The notes under the pieces: model-generated | Told to the model about the DNA's origin: nothing | What the model saw: only the letters and a program-made list of their open reading frames with translations | Database searches by the model: none | Source of the DNA: Furcasterigmium furcatum | Taxonomy: Eukaryota; Ascomycota; Sordariomycetes; Glomerellales; Plectosphaerellaceae | Length of the DNA stretch: 64,000 nt | Reading direction: 5' to 3' | NCBI GenBank assembly: GCA_001599815.1 | Contig: BCIA01000002.1 | Span: 2,763,626 to 2,827,625 of the forward strand | Position numbers and translations under genes: made by a program | Shown here: positions 32,701 to 43,144 of the stretch, piece after piece | Numbering within the stretch: position 1 is the first letter of the stretch | Layout of the letters: every line of letters begins with the position of its first letter

Positions 32701-32721
32701 CCGTTTTTAGATTTTACCATC
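26769..32721. other. 6 kb gene-poor region
   Basis: No gene is recognised on either strand. The frames present (up to about 156 codons) have no domain-like pattern, no plausible splicing and no consistent codon bias. The first about 700-1000 bases upstream of the CCCH gene are C/T-rich on its strand, so they are probably promoter and long leader. Short TAGG/TACC runs occur near 27,715-27,750 and 29,030-29,060. From about 31,900 to 32,700 the sequence is more AT-rich. No terminal repeats, transposase motifs, tRNA or 5S rRNA were seen. Confidence 0.5.
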
Positions 32722-33845
32722 TCAGTAGGATCCCCCCTTCTGCGGCTTGGCCCCGCCCTGCGCCGCGCTCAGATTCTCCGCCAGCGTGAACTGCAGCGCC
32801 GTCACGTCCGTGGAGGCACTACACATGTCGAAGCCCTGCGCGGCGAAGTGCGCTGCCTGCTCGCCGCCCGTGCAGTAGATCCCGCATTTCTTGCCGGCCT
32901 TGTGGGTGGCGCTGAGGATGCGGGCGATGGCGTCGGTGAGCTCGGGCTCCATGACGCCGTTGATGATGGGGTGGCCGATGTTGTTACCTGGGTCTGTCAG
33001 TGTGCGTCCAAAACCGTCTCGGCGGTCAAGGCGTCGTACCAAGGTCGAAGGGCCCAATGAAGAGAACGTCGATGCCGTCCACGGCAGCGATATCTTCCAC
33101 TGAGTCGAGCGCTTCCTGAGTCTCGATCTGGACCATGGTCAGAAGGCTGTCGTTTGCCTGCTGGAGGTACTCAGTCATGGAGGGGTTCGGGTTGAACCGC
33201 TCCATGGCGAAGGGGGAGCCGAAGCCGCGGCGGCCAACGGGAGGGAACTTGGCGGCCTGCACCAGGTTCCTAGCCTCTTCGGCGGTACGAAGGAGAGGGA
33301 CGAGGATCTAGCAGCGTGTTAGTCTGCTCGTCTTTGTGAGACGTCATATGAGGGGAGACCAACTCCGTGAGCGCCGCAGTCCAGCGCCCCTGAATCCAAT
33401 TAGCATCCGGTTAAGTTCTGATATGAGACGCAAGGAGGACTCACGCTTTACCATCCACGGTTGCATGTCAGGCAGTCTCACGATAGGTGACACGTTTAGG
33501 GCGGCGATGGCGGGAACGGCATCATGCATGGCCGCATCTGCCCGAGTCAACAACCAGACACAACAGAAAAGGGGCCAGACAGGGCATACCGTCCATGTTG
33601 CCATGCTCACAGTCTACCAGGACCCAATCGATACCCGGCGTGCGAGCCAACATGCGCGAGACGTTGGCGCCAGGAAGCATCTGCCAGAGGCCGAAGCTGG
33701 CGCCGCCGGCATTCTTCGAGAAGACGGCCCTGAGCCGGTTGGAGTTCTGCATCGTGGTCGCCATTGTTCTACGAGGAGACGAGGGTGTGGTGATGGGTTT
33801 GAGGGTTCGGGAGAGGAGGAGAGGGGCCCGAAAGAAAGGTCTCAT
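32722..33845 (-). CDS. HpcH/HpaI aldolase-family protein
   Basis: Class II, metal-dependent aldolase fold that cleaves or forms 4-hydroxy-2-oxo acids in family members. Exons 33845-33590, 33537-33445, 33389-33364 (26 bases), 33307-33040 and 32987-32722 give 302 residues. DWVLVDCEHGNMD, IVRLP, RALDCGAHGILVPLL, VQIETQEALDSVEDIAAVDG and IDVLFIGPFDLG are the family hallmarks. The acidic residues in IET and PFD are the expected metal/substrate positions. The N-terminus MRPFFRAPLLLSRTLKPITT is Arg-rich without acids and could target mitochondria. Alternative starts are an upstream in-frame ATG (33887) and Met at 33764 (MATTMQNSN). Related to 2-keto-3-deoxy-sugar-acid and hydroxyheptanedioate aldolases; substrate not predictable. 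Confidence 0.9.
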
Positions 33846-33887
33846 GGTAGATTTCGGTGGAAGATAGGGCCGAGTGAGGAGTAGCAT

Positions 33888-35471
33888 AATAGTCCGGCAT
33901 CGGTTACCTGGAGGGATGACGATGCTTTGTCCCGGAGGATGAGCCGGGACGGAGCCGGCGCCGCTTGGGGTGCGCTGTTCCCCGCCCTGAGCGGGGGTTT
34001 AGTGGGAGGCTTTCCCGAGTCAGCTGGGGATTTGGTAGAAATAGGTAGAAATAGCGCGTCGAGAACACACATCTCCAGCGTTGCGACCCCCACCGATCGC
34101 CTCCTCGGTGTGATGTTCCGTCGGAACCTGGGCTCCCAGGCCGGCACTCTCATGCTGTCTCGGCAGCGAACGTCGTCTTCGCCGTCGACGAGACCGAAAA
34201 ACCTAGGGCTACTTCTCCAGACGTGTCCTCGCGATAATGTCGCCACTCGCGTCGCTGCCTGAAGTCGATGGACTGCCGCATGACAGCTTCGACGACAATT
34301 GAGTCATCGAGGCCAATGCGTTTGTCGGCTTTTCCAACATTCACGCCTACTCAGTCCCACGGTCCCACGAGGCAACTTGGCTGGAAGACGGCGGGTCCTG
34401 GCATCGGTCTGCCCAGGCGCAACTCTGAGCGCTCCGGAGGACGAGACATGATCCGTCACTGGCCACGACATCCCCCGCGAGGACTCGTGGGCGTCTTCAC
34501 CGAGCGCGTCTGGAGTCTGTTCTACGTCACCAGACCAGGGGCCCGTTCTCGTGAAAGTCCTACATCGCTCCTTGGCGTTGAGGACACTGCGTGGCAGGAC
34601 GAAGTTTGCTTGAAATGGACGGCCATGGCCGGCGGGTTCTGCGTCGAACAAGTGAGGGCTCATTTGTCAAGTGTCAAGTCGGCGCTGAGGCAGCCTCTGT
34701 CGAACGCGGCGAACGCGTATCAGTGGATTGATACTGGCTCACCTCATCTCCAGGTGGCCAGATGAGCGGCGTTCTCTGGGGCGAAGTAGCCGCCGCTGAC
34801 CCCTGTGTTGCGCCGGCATTGGCAACACAGCCATGGCGGCGGGCAGGACGAGGGCGGCGTGGCCCGGCGAGGCCTGGCCCCCAAACGTTCCATTCTTGCA
34901 CTTGGGAAGCTGGAAGCGGTTGTCGCTGTTGCTGTTCTTCCATGTTGCATCAGAGCCTCCTCGTTTTGCCCCTCCCCTGAGGTTATGTCAGCCGGTATTT
35001 AAGATGCACGCGAATCCCCTGTCGCCAGCACCCGTGCGTGGATGAACAAACGGGGCGGCAAGCACACCCCAGACGACACTGCACTTGCTCCTTCTTGTTC
35101 TGTTCTGTTGCAGATCGGATCTGGCACGAAGCGCCCCGCTCGCTCGGGCAGACACCGCCAATACAATCGAGACAACAAGACTCTCTGCCAAATATCTTTC
35201 CTCCCCGCCCAGGATCTAGTTCCCGTGTAACCTTGGCCACCGATATCACCAGCTGAGGCCGACATATATCTTCCGAAACGTCAAGAGCAGTCCGCCTTCT
35301 GCTCTGATCCGACGAAACCGGATACACCCTCCCAGCCCCGTCTGCAGACACACACAGACCTCCTTAGGCACCAATACCAAAACGCTGAGACCACTTTTCA
35401 GCCAACCCCAGTAGCTACTGACGTCTCTCTTGCAAAGCCCAAGACGGGCAAACCCACAATCCTCGGACGCC
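33888..35471. other. Divergent intergenic region, aldolase / STAND NTPase
   Basis: About 1.6 kb with no recognised gene. The aldolase promoter lies at the left and the leader of the STAND gene at the right; the last about 400 bases are C/A-rich as in other leaders here. Open frames in the middle (about 34,150-34,950) lack recognisable motifs on either strand. Confidence 0.45.
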
Positions 35472-38400
35472 ATGAGTAAGTTGCTCCTAGTTACGTAGTC
35501 TGGCGACTCTGGTCTGGACAGCCGGGCTGACCCGAAAACAGCGCAGCCAGGCACTCCGATCAAGCGTCAGTTGACGCAGTTTGCTGCTGTCCTGGAGGAC
35601 GCCCAGAAGCAGTATGCGGAGCTTCGTGGTGAGGAGATGGCCGACTTCATGAATCCGCCCATGAAGTCGGTTCAGGAAATGCTGGCTGTTATCAACCGTC
35701 AGAACGATGAGTTTGGCAACTTTCGGAAGAGGAGTAAGTTGCTGACTTTGAAAACCCTGGCCCCAACAAGACTTTACTAATGGCCGTTCTGCAGGAGGAA
35801 AACTCTTCCACGCCATGTCTGTTGCTCTGGTTCCTCTAGAGGTATGTCCTCCACTGTCCAAAGGGAGATTGCCAGCTCTTTAACACCATCCAGGTTGTCG
35901 GAGAAAGCTTGGCGGGCGCGGCATCTGAGGTATTCGCACCCAGTCAGAACATTTTTGCCGCTGTTATGTACCTGGTCAACTCTGCCAGAGATGTCTCAGC
36001 ATGCTACGACAATATCGAGGAGCTGTTCGAGAAGCTCAAGGACTTCACAGCTCGTCTCAGCTTCTACGTGTCTCAGCGCATGTCCAAGGAGCTCCACGAA
36101 AAGGTTGTCAACATCCTTGTGACCCTCTTCCAGATCCTCATCTTGGCCACTGCCGAGATTCGGCAGGGTCGCGCCATGTCCTACATAAAGCGTCTTTTGG
36201 GCAAAGAGAGCCCCGTCAATGAGCCCATGAAGAGGCTTGCTCACCTGACCGAGTCTGAGGGAAGACTCGTGGGGGCCGAAACTCTGGCAGTTGTCAAACA
36301 ATCCTTGTCAAATGAAGAGCGTTTGATTCAGATGATGTCCCGGGTCGACATCAATGGTCAGTCTTCTCCTGAAACCAGGCTCCTTACTTCCGCTCACCCC
36401 TCTCAGTGCAAACTCTGCGGACGCAGACACGAGAGGTTGCCCTCTCCTCAAATCGAGACAAACTCAAAGGCATTCTGAGGCCTTCGGTGTACCCGAGGGA
36501 CACGTACGATGTTCTCGACCGAACACGAACCCAGGGTACCTGCGAATGGGTTCTCAAGGATCCATTCCTCAAGCAGTGGCTTGTGGGCCAGGTCAGATTT
36601 CTCTGGGTCACTGGCAACCCAGGAACTGGAAAGAGCTATCTCACGGCCCGTATGGTTCGGTTGGGCCTGGGCCTGATAGAAGACCAAGACGCGGCGGCGA
36701 ACATGATGGGCTACTTCTTCTTCAAACAGACCAACCCGGAGACTCGGTCTGTCAGGCAAGCTCTGCGCGACATCGCTTATCAAGTCAGCGAACAAGACGT
36801 CTTTTATGGCAAGCAGCTGCTCCAGCTACTTTCCAGCAGCGATGATATCAAGACGGTGACCAGCGCATTTCGCCGCCTTCTTGTCGACCCCTGCCGCCCC
36901 GACAAGTGGCGCCGGCATATTTATATTGTCCTCGATGGCATCGACGAAGCAGATCCCACTGAGCTCAAAGACTTCTTGACTCTATTGGATGCCCTCAACG
37001 AGCAGTCATCTGAAGGAACTCGCGTGCAGGTAGCCCTCATCGGGCGTAATTCCATGTCGGAGACTGTTCTTCAGCAACTACAGAACGACTCTACCGGCGG
37101 CGAGCAGTTCCGTACTCTGCACGTGACGGCAGAGCGCAATGGCCAGGACGTTGTCTCGTATATCGCCGACGGAGTCAACAAGACACGGGTTCTCCAGGGC
37201 ACGCCTCAGTCCTTCCGTAACGAGATCATCGACATCATGACGAAGCAAGTTGACGGCCTGTTCATTCTGGCCAAGTTCATGCTCAATGCAATCAGCACTG
37301 AACGCCATACCAGAGGCATCAAGGAGAAGCTTCAGTCCTACCCGAAGGAAGTCAATGGCATGCTTAAGCAAACAGTGCTTGGGTTCTCGCAGACAATCAC
37401 CAAAACTGACGCAGATGATCTCAACGAGATTCTGCGGTGGGTCTCGTGTGCTGAGAAGACTCTGACCCTGGAACAAATTGAGTCTATCCTGGCTCTGCGG
37501 TATGGCGACACTCCCCTGCGCCTCGAAGGTCAACTAAGGACTCAACTTGCCGCATTCTTCACTCTTGAGAGAGAGGACGGGCTATCTACTGCCGAGCTTG
37601 TCGAACGGCATCAATTGCAGAAGCAGATGATGGCAGAGGCGCGCGATACGAGTCCCACCAGGCGCAGTCCCATCCCGGACGGCGAGGGCGAGGTCGAATA
37701 CTACTCCAACAAACGAACCACTGCCGTTACTTTCTTCCACGCCTCAGTCAGCGAGTTCTTCCGCGACGAGTGTTCCACCAACCTCCAAAGCGGACCGGAT
37801 CGTCCTGCGATCGGCTTCGACTTTGGTGCAGCCAAGCTCCATGTTTTATTGACCTGCCTACGTATCTTTACCGAACCGAACTGCTTTGCATTTGGAGCGC
37901 AGGGAATTTCACTACAGAAGTATGCCTCCTGGTACTGGCAAGAGCATCTTGAACACCTCGACAAGGCTGCCGTGTCGCCTCAAGATAAGGCGGAAGTGGG
38001 CAAGTTACTGTACACCATGTTGACCGACCGTCCAATTCTTCTGCAGTGGGCCAACCTATTCGAGGAGAGCCTGGACCTTTGGACGGACAAGAACATCGAC
38101 GCTGTTCGAGCATGGCTCGCAGACCCCGAAGTCGTTCGCGATCTCCCCGAAGATGCCAAGCTGTGGGCGCAGAAGGCCGCATCTTCGTCAGTCGAATTGT
38201 TGAAACCTATGGGCAGAATATTCGCCCAGGCTTGGTTGAAAGAGGACTTTGGCATGTACATGCCTACCCTGTTCTGTTTCGGTGTCGTCCAAACCCTGGC
38301 GCTCATGGAGACAGGTGAGAAGTGGTCAGATTCCGAGTATCATTGGGGAGATGTACCCTTGGAGACCCGCGTCAATATGGCCACGAAATGGGCCAACCAG

Positions 38401-40047
38401 CCTGAGACAGGACACTGGTACCGGCGAACGGGCAGTACTCTGCTCGAACTCAACCTACATCAAGAGGCACTCCGCCGTTTCCAGGAAGCTCTGAGGTTGG
38501 ACGGCAACATTGTCGAGACCTGCGGTCGAATCGGTCGCTGCTACTACAAGGCCGGCCAATACAGGGAGGCCCTGAATGGCCATCTCATGTCAAATGCCAT
38601 CGACGAGAGGAATCTCCAGGAAAAGTCGTACCGAACAGCACGCGAGATCAGCTACGCGAAGTGGAGAGTATACAAGAACCTCTACTCCATCGCCGAGTGC
38701 TACCGCAAGTTGGATCGCGTCACGAGCGCCATCACATATTGCCGCAAGGCCATCAACAACGCGTACGATGCACCGCACTTTGAACCAGAAGCACTTCTCA
38801 TGAGGGTGCTGGCCGAAAATAACCGGGTCACGGAGATCCAGGATCTTCTCAGGGAACTGGACAATCAATACAACGAGGAGGGCCGGTGCAAGCTGATCAG
38901 CTTTCTTTTGGATCAGATCCCCAGCGATGCAACTCGGGACTGGATCCCGGATGCAGCAGCTCGCACAAACAAGACCGAAGTATGTGCTCGTCGGTACCAG
39001 GCAGCCATTGCACTGGCGCAGGACGCGCAAAACTCCCGCAAAGAGTACTATCTCCGCAATGCCCTCGGCAGGGTCTACATGGCAGCCGAGGAGTACGACC
39101 GGGCCATCCTGATCCAGGAGGCGATCTGTTACCAGGACTACAAACCGCGTGGCAGCATCGCGGTGCGTGTAGAGTATGCGAGCTCCTTCAGGAATCTTGC
39201 GTGCCTATACTACCTCAAGGCTCTCCAGGCCGACCCGACGCTCCGGAGCGAAGCGACCGATCCCTGGGTTGCCAAGCTGGAAGAGCTCAAGAGACAACAA
39301 AGCAAGTACGAAAACCGCGATGTGCCTTTGGACATGGCAGGTTTTGATGTAAATGAAGCATCGATTTTCCTGGTGCTTTTCTACCGCTTCAAGGGAAAAA
39401 CAGAGCAGGCCATGGAGCTTGCCTCCAAGCTTGTGCTTGAGGGTATTGCCATTCTGGAAGATGAAGAGCCTCAGAACGACCAGATTGGTGTTCGAAACCT
39501 GCAGCGTGCTCTGGTGGCAGCAGGAGACTTGGCCAACGCCTTGGCTCTGTGGCAGTCGACGCGCAAGCCGACGACTACGAATCTCAGCAGTTCCAGTCGT
39601 CGCAAGCTGGCCGAGCGCCGCGTCAGCAGCCCTCGAGGGGGAGCGTCGCCGAAACGAGCACCGCACGAGGTGAACCTCACCCAGGTATTCTCAGAGGACG
39701 GAGAGTTTGCGCCTGCGCTGGCATGTGACTACTGTCTCAAACGATTCGAGGTCACAGAGGAGTACGCCGTGTGCGTGTACTGCATCGACACGCTCTTCTG
39801 CCTCCACTGCCTGGAAAACGTCATCAAGCTTCGCAGCTTCTCTCCGGGACACACATCGGCGTGTGGGCCGAACCACAGTTGGATGTTCGTGCCGCCTTTG
39901 TACAGGGATCTGTCGCCAGGGGAGATTGTGGTGGATGGAGAGGTGACTCGCTTGGATGGATGGAAGGCGAACCTGAAGACCGTCTACCAGAATCCACGGC
40001 TTAGCAACCAAGAAGAAAGTCCCAATGTGGGACTGGGGATTATGTGA
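35472..40047 (+). CDS. NLR-like STAND NTPase: Goodbye-like N-terminus, NACHT-type NTPase, TPR-like repeats, C-terminal zinc motif
   Basis: Five exons (35472-35475, 35542-35733, 35795-35841, 35894-36356, 36407-40047) give 1448 residues; the first coding exon is just ATGA. Residues about 10-230 are helical and fit the Goodbye-type N-terminal domain of fungal STAND proteins. The NTPase follows: P-loop GNPGTGKS at 305-312 and Walker B IYIVLDGIDEAD around Asp412. A winged-helix-like region includes FFHASVSEFFRDE. Residues about 880-1230 contain TPR-like helical pairs (WYRRTGSTLLELNLHQEALR, then CGRIGRCYYKAGQYREALNG, then YYLRNALGRVYMAAEEYDRA). The C-terminus from Cys1342 has a Cys/His cluster (CDYC, CVYC, CLHC, HTSAC) resembling a ZZ or treble-clef finger. 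Such proteins act as signal-responsive switches in fungal non-self recognition and cell death; the ligand is unknown. It appears intact. Confidence 0.88.
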
Positions 40048-40789
40048 CATGAGAACATATAGGATGAGACATGCAGCAGTGATTTCAAGGTGTTTATGGG
40101 TATCCTTTGGTTTCGATTGGTTTGTATTTTAAGGAGCGGGCATCGCATACGAAAGGGGTCATGGGCCGGAGGATCATGAGGACTGGTTGATGATAGATGA
40201 GAGTAAGAGAACACGAGCCTGGCTAGCAAGGCTTGTGGTGACTATCTACGGAACTATCCCATGCCGTATAGCTGATATGACGAGTTGCCATGGTTCCCAA
40301 GGGGCATCTTGACAGACAACCTTGCGCCATTGACGTCTGCTTCCCGTTCCACCAGTGAAGACCGAGGACAAAAGGCCTGGTATGCTTCTATTTATACAAG
40401 CCGGTGAACACCTGCGTGCCGCATCGCAGATCTTTGCGGGGTACGGAGGTGGCTTGCACGCGGTGGTTCTTAGTGACTGGTCGGCTTCGGATGCCGAGGG
40501 CATGCCGTGAGACAGTGGTACAGACATGGTCTCTGAATGTCTCCGGTTATGGGCGTCAAGGACGGAGATTCTATGTGAAGCCGTGCCGTACGGGAGGCAC
40601 GGGTTGAGCCCAAGGAATGAGGCGTGTGAAAATCTTCGTGTAAGACGGAGGGATGGGATGGGGATGGAGGCTGGGGTTCACCGTTCGCTGAAGGCGTACA
40701 TAAAGAGCAGAGCTGGAGATCATGCTGCATACTCTTCTAAGGAACCACACTCTTACAGAATTGTCGATACTCAGACCAACTCCGGCATC
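40048..40789. other. Intergenic: STAND 3' region and promoter of the cysteine-rich gene
   Basis: About 740 bases without a recognisable gene. A TATA-like ACATAAAGAG lies at 40698-40707, about 90 bases before the ATG of the secreted cysteine-rich protein. Confidence 0.45.
40698..40707 (+). promoter_or_regulatory. TATA-like element of the cysteine-rich secreted gene
   Basis: CATAAA-type core about 90 bases upstream of ATG 40790. Assigned by motif and distance only. Confidence 0.35.
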
Positions 40790-41338
40790 ATGAAGTTCAT
40801 CACGCCTCTCGCCATTCTTGTGGCTATCCTCACATCGTAAGCCTGCAAGTTCATGCCTTGACATCTCACGTATTCTGATGACTGTAGCACCATCACCGCC
40901 TCGCCCTGTGAACACTCGAACCCCTGCCCAACAGTCACCACCACAGCGGAGCTCTGCCCAACTTGCCCTCTGCAGGCATGCCTCGCCCTCTCCACCATCT
41001 CCGACATCCCGGGGTGTCCGTCTCCCGTCCCAACGGCAACGGTCTCGTTCCCCTGCGACGGCCCCTGTCCGGGAGGATGCATGAGCACCTCGTACATCTA
41101 CAAGGGGGGCGTTACATCTCAGACGGCGTGTCCAACGGTCACGAGTACGCGCGAGCTGTGCGAAACTTGTGAGGTCAGAGAGTGCTTCTTCGTGACGACT
41201 GTCAGCTCTGTGTGCGGGTGTCCGGATGCTGTGCCGACTGTGGAGGTTGGGTATCCATGTGAAGGGGGAGAGTGTCCGACGGGGTGTGCGACAACGTCGT
41301 ATGTCTATGTCACGGACGAGCCACCTTGTGGCGCTTGA
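40790..41338 (+). CDS. Small secreted cysteine-rich protein with two tandem 8-Cys modules
   Basis: Exons 40790-40836 and 40888-41338 give 165 residues. Residues 1-20 form a signal peptide (MKFITPLAILVAILTSSTIT). The mature part is two copies of one module of about 60 residues. Copy 1 runs CPTVTTTAELCPTC to GGCMSTSYIY, and copy 2 runs CPTVTSTRELCETC to TGCATTSYVY. Each has eight cysteines in the same spacing (ELC-x2-C-x4-C, GCP, PC, CP, GC), and copy 2 has one extra Cys. The short length, high Cys content and secretion are effector-like. No known domain is recognised, and a wall or adhesive role is equally possible. The intron is GTAAGC...TGTAG in phase 2 with a TGAC-type branch site. Strongly supported as a gene; function unknown. 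Confidence 0.82.
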
Positions 41339-42511
41339 GGGAGAACCTGAGAGGCGGAGTGATATGACGAAATGTGAGAACGATGAGCTTCCTATGGGTG
41401 TTCTGAGGGGATGGGGTGGTATTTGTTATTGGAACGGGTTTGTGATTCAGCATCTTGGGCTTTCGGCAACAGTTCAAGTATGTCTTTCAGGTCCGGTCCA
41501 GTCATTTCTGGCAAATTGAAATGCAGTACTCATGACCACTAATTCCGAGTCAAGAATGATATACAACTCGAGCGCATCATCAGTTCTCGGGACCCGTAGG
41601 ACAAGACTGAGATCATCGGGGTGAGGCAGACTCGGGACACCAACAGATTGTGACTTTGGCCGTGCCGTGGACTTAACGGCATGGCATACATCAGAACCTC
41701 ACAGCAGAAAAACAACGACAACAGTGGTGCCACGAGCTGAAAAAGGCTCCATCAACGTGGTGGTGTGTGACGTGAGTGGCGTCCGGAAGGATGGTTTTGA
41801 GCCCTGGGAGCCGCCGTTCTTCGCCCCTGAGACTAAGGGGTAGCGACACCAAGCCGGCAACGGCTTTGCATAGGGGCCCCCTTTTCTTGGACCCTGCCTG
41901 AACGCCTCCCGCCGGCGCCGGCAGAGAGAACGCCTCGCCATTCCACTCAACACCACACGTGTATCGCCAATTGGGTCATCTTACCCCCTGTCGGGACGTT
42001 ATCTCTCCGCTCGAGCTGAGTGCATCTCCACTGTTTGCCTTCCTCTTTTGTCTTGGATGTGCGGGATGATCGGCGGGATCGCGTTGCAGGGAGCCTGCCA
42101 AGCCGGACGATTGGCGAAGACGGTGGAGTGTCGTGCATTTCCAAGTGCTTGGTGCGGATGATCTGCGAGGGGATGCCGAACCATGTCTGCTTGCCGGAAC
42201 TTTGGACTGGCAACTGGTTGACTGGTGAGGTTGACATTAACGCTGAGGCCCCCGGCGAACTGCGAGGTTGATGATCAACTCGTCGATCGTGGAGCCAGCT
42301 TCGGTTGGCAGAGAGCAATATGACGTTGCTCAGGGTTGCTATCATGTGAAGAGAGGGATCAACCAGGTCGGTGTTTTCGAGCATAAAAAGACATGCATCG
42401 TCCTGGCCCTTCAGTTGGATCGAGGCCTGAAAGTCCCAAGCAACCACACCCTGACACACAAACTCCAAACCCCGACTCTTCGACACCACGAACTCATATC
42501 ATCCATCCATC
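41339..42511. other. Intergenic: cysteine-rich gene 3' region and lysozyme promoter
   Basis: About 1.2 kb with no recognised gene; open frames here are not protein-like. GCATAAAAAG at 42381-42390, about 125 bases before the lysozyme ATG, is TATA-like. The leader just before the ATG is CA-rich. Confidence 0.45.
42381..42390 (+). promoter_or_regulatory. TATA-like element of the GH24 lysozyme gene
   Basis: ATAAAAA core about 125 bases upstream of ATG 42512. Motif and position only. Confidence 0.35.
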
Positions 42512-43144
42512 ATGGCCAAGCTCAACCTCCAGACTCTTGCCCTTGCCCTTCTCGGCACCTCTACTTCTGTCCGCGCGCAGTGCACAGGCCCCGATGTTAA
42601 CGCGGCCACCATCGAGCTCATCACCGAGTTCGAGGGCTGGCGCCCCGATATCTGTAAGTCGTATTGCCAGCCGAGGCAACCTCCCAGAGAAACTCTGTGA
42701 CTGACAATCGGTATAATAGACAACGACCCCGTCGGCCTCCCCACCGTCGGCTACGGCCATCTCTGTGATGACTCCTCCTGCTCGGACGTCCCCTACTCGA
42801 TCCCCCTCTCCCGCGCCGACGGCGAGAGGCTCCTCCGTGACGACCTGACGACCTTCCAAAACTGCATCACCATGCAGACGGCTTCGTCCGTGACACTCAA
42901 CGCCAACCAGTACGGCGCCCTTGTCTCCTGGGCCTTCAACGTCGGCTGCGGCGCGACCGGCGACTCGACGCTCATCTCCCGTCTCAACAGCGGTGGCAGC
43001 CCGAACACTGTTGCTGCAGAGGAGCTCCCCAAGTGGAACCGTGGTGGTGGCCAGGTCCTCCCGGGCCTTACCCGCCGCCGTGCTGCCGAGGTCGACCTTC
43101 ACCAGACGAGCACCAGCAACGGTGCCCTTCCTGCCTGTTCTTAA
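42512..43144 (+). CDS. Secreted GH24 (phage/T4-type) lysozyme
   Basis: Exons 42512-42653 and 42720-43144 encode 188 residues. Residues 1-22 form a signal peptide ending VRA. The enzyme hydrolyses the MurNAc-GlcNAc bond of bacterial peptidoglycan. The catalytic cleft is spelled EGWRPDIYNDPVGLPTVGYGH: Glu41, Asp50 and Thr56 keep the 9 and 6 residue spacing of the T4 lysozyme triad Glu11-Asp20-Thr26. NQYGALVSWAFNVGCG and LPKWNRGGGQVLPGLTRRRAAE are the family's later helices. It has extra cysteines, as expected for a secreted form. The intron falls between Ile47 and Tyr48 of the active-site loop. Family members in fungi are thought to act against bacteria; bacterial or phage ancestry is likely but old, since it carries an intron and host-like codon use. 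Confidence 0.93.

Noticed and set aside
35476..35541. Introns 1 and 2 of the STAND gene both begin GTAAGTTGCT
   Set aside because: Only these 10 bases match; most are the donor consensus. The rest is unrelated.
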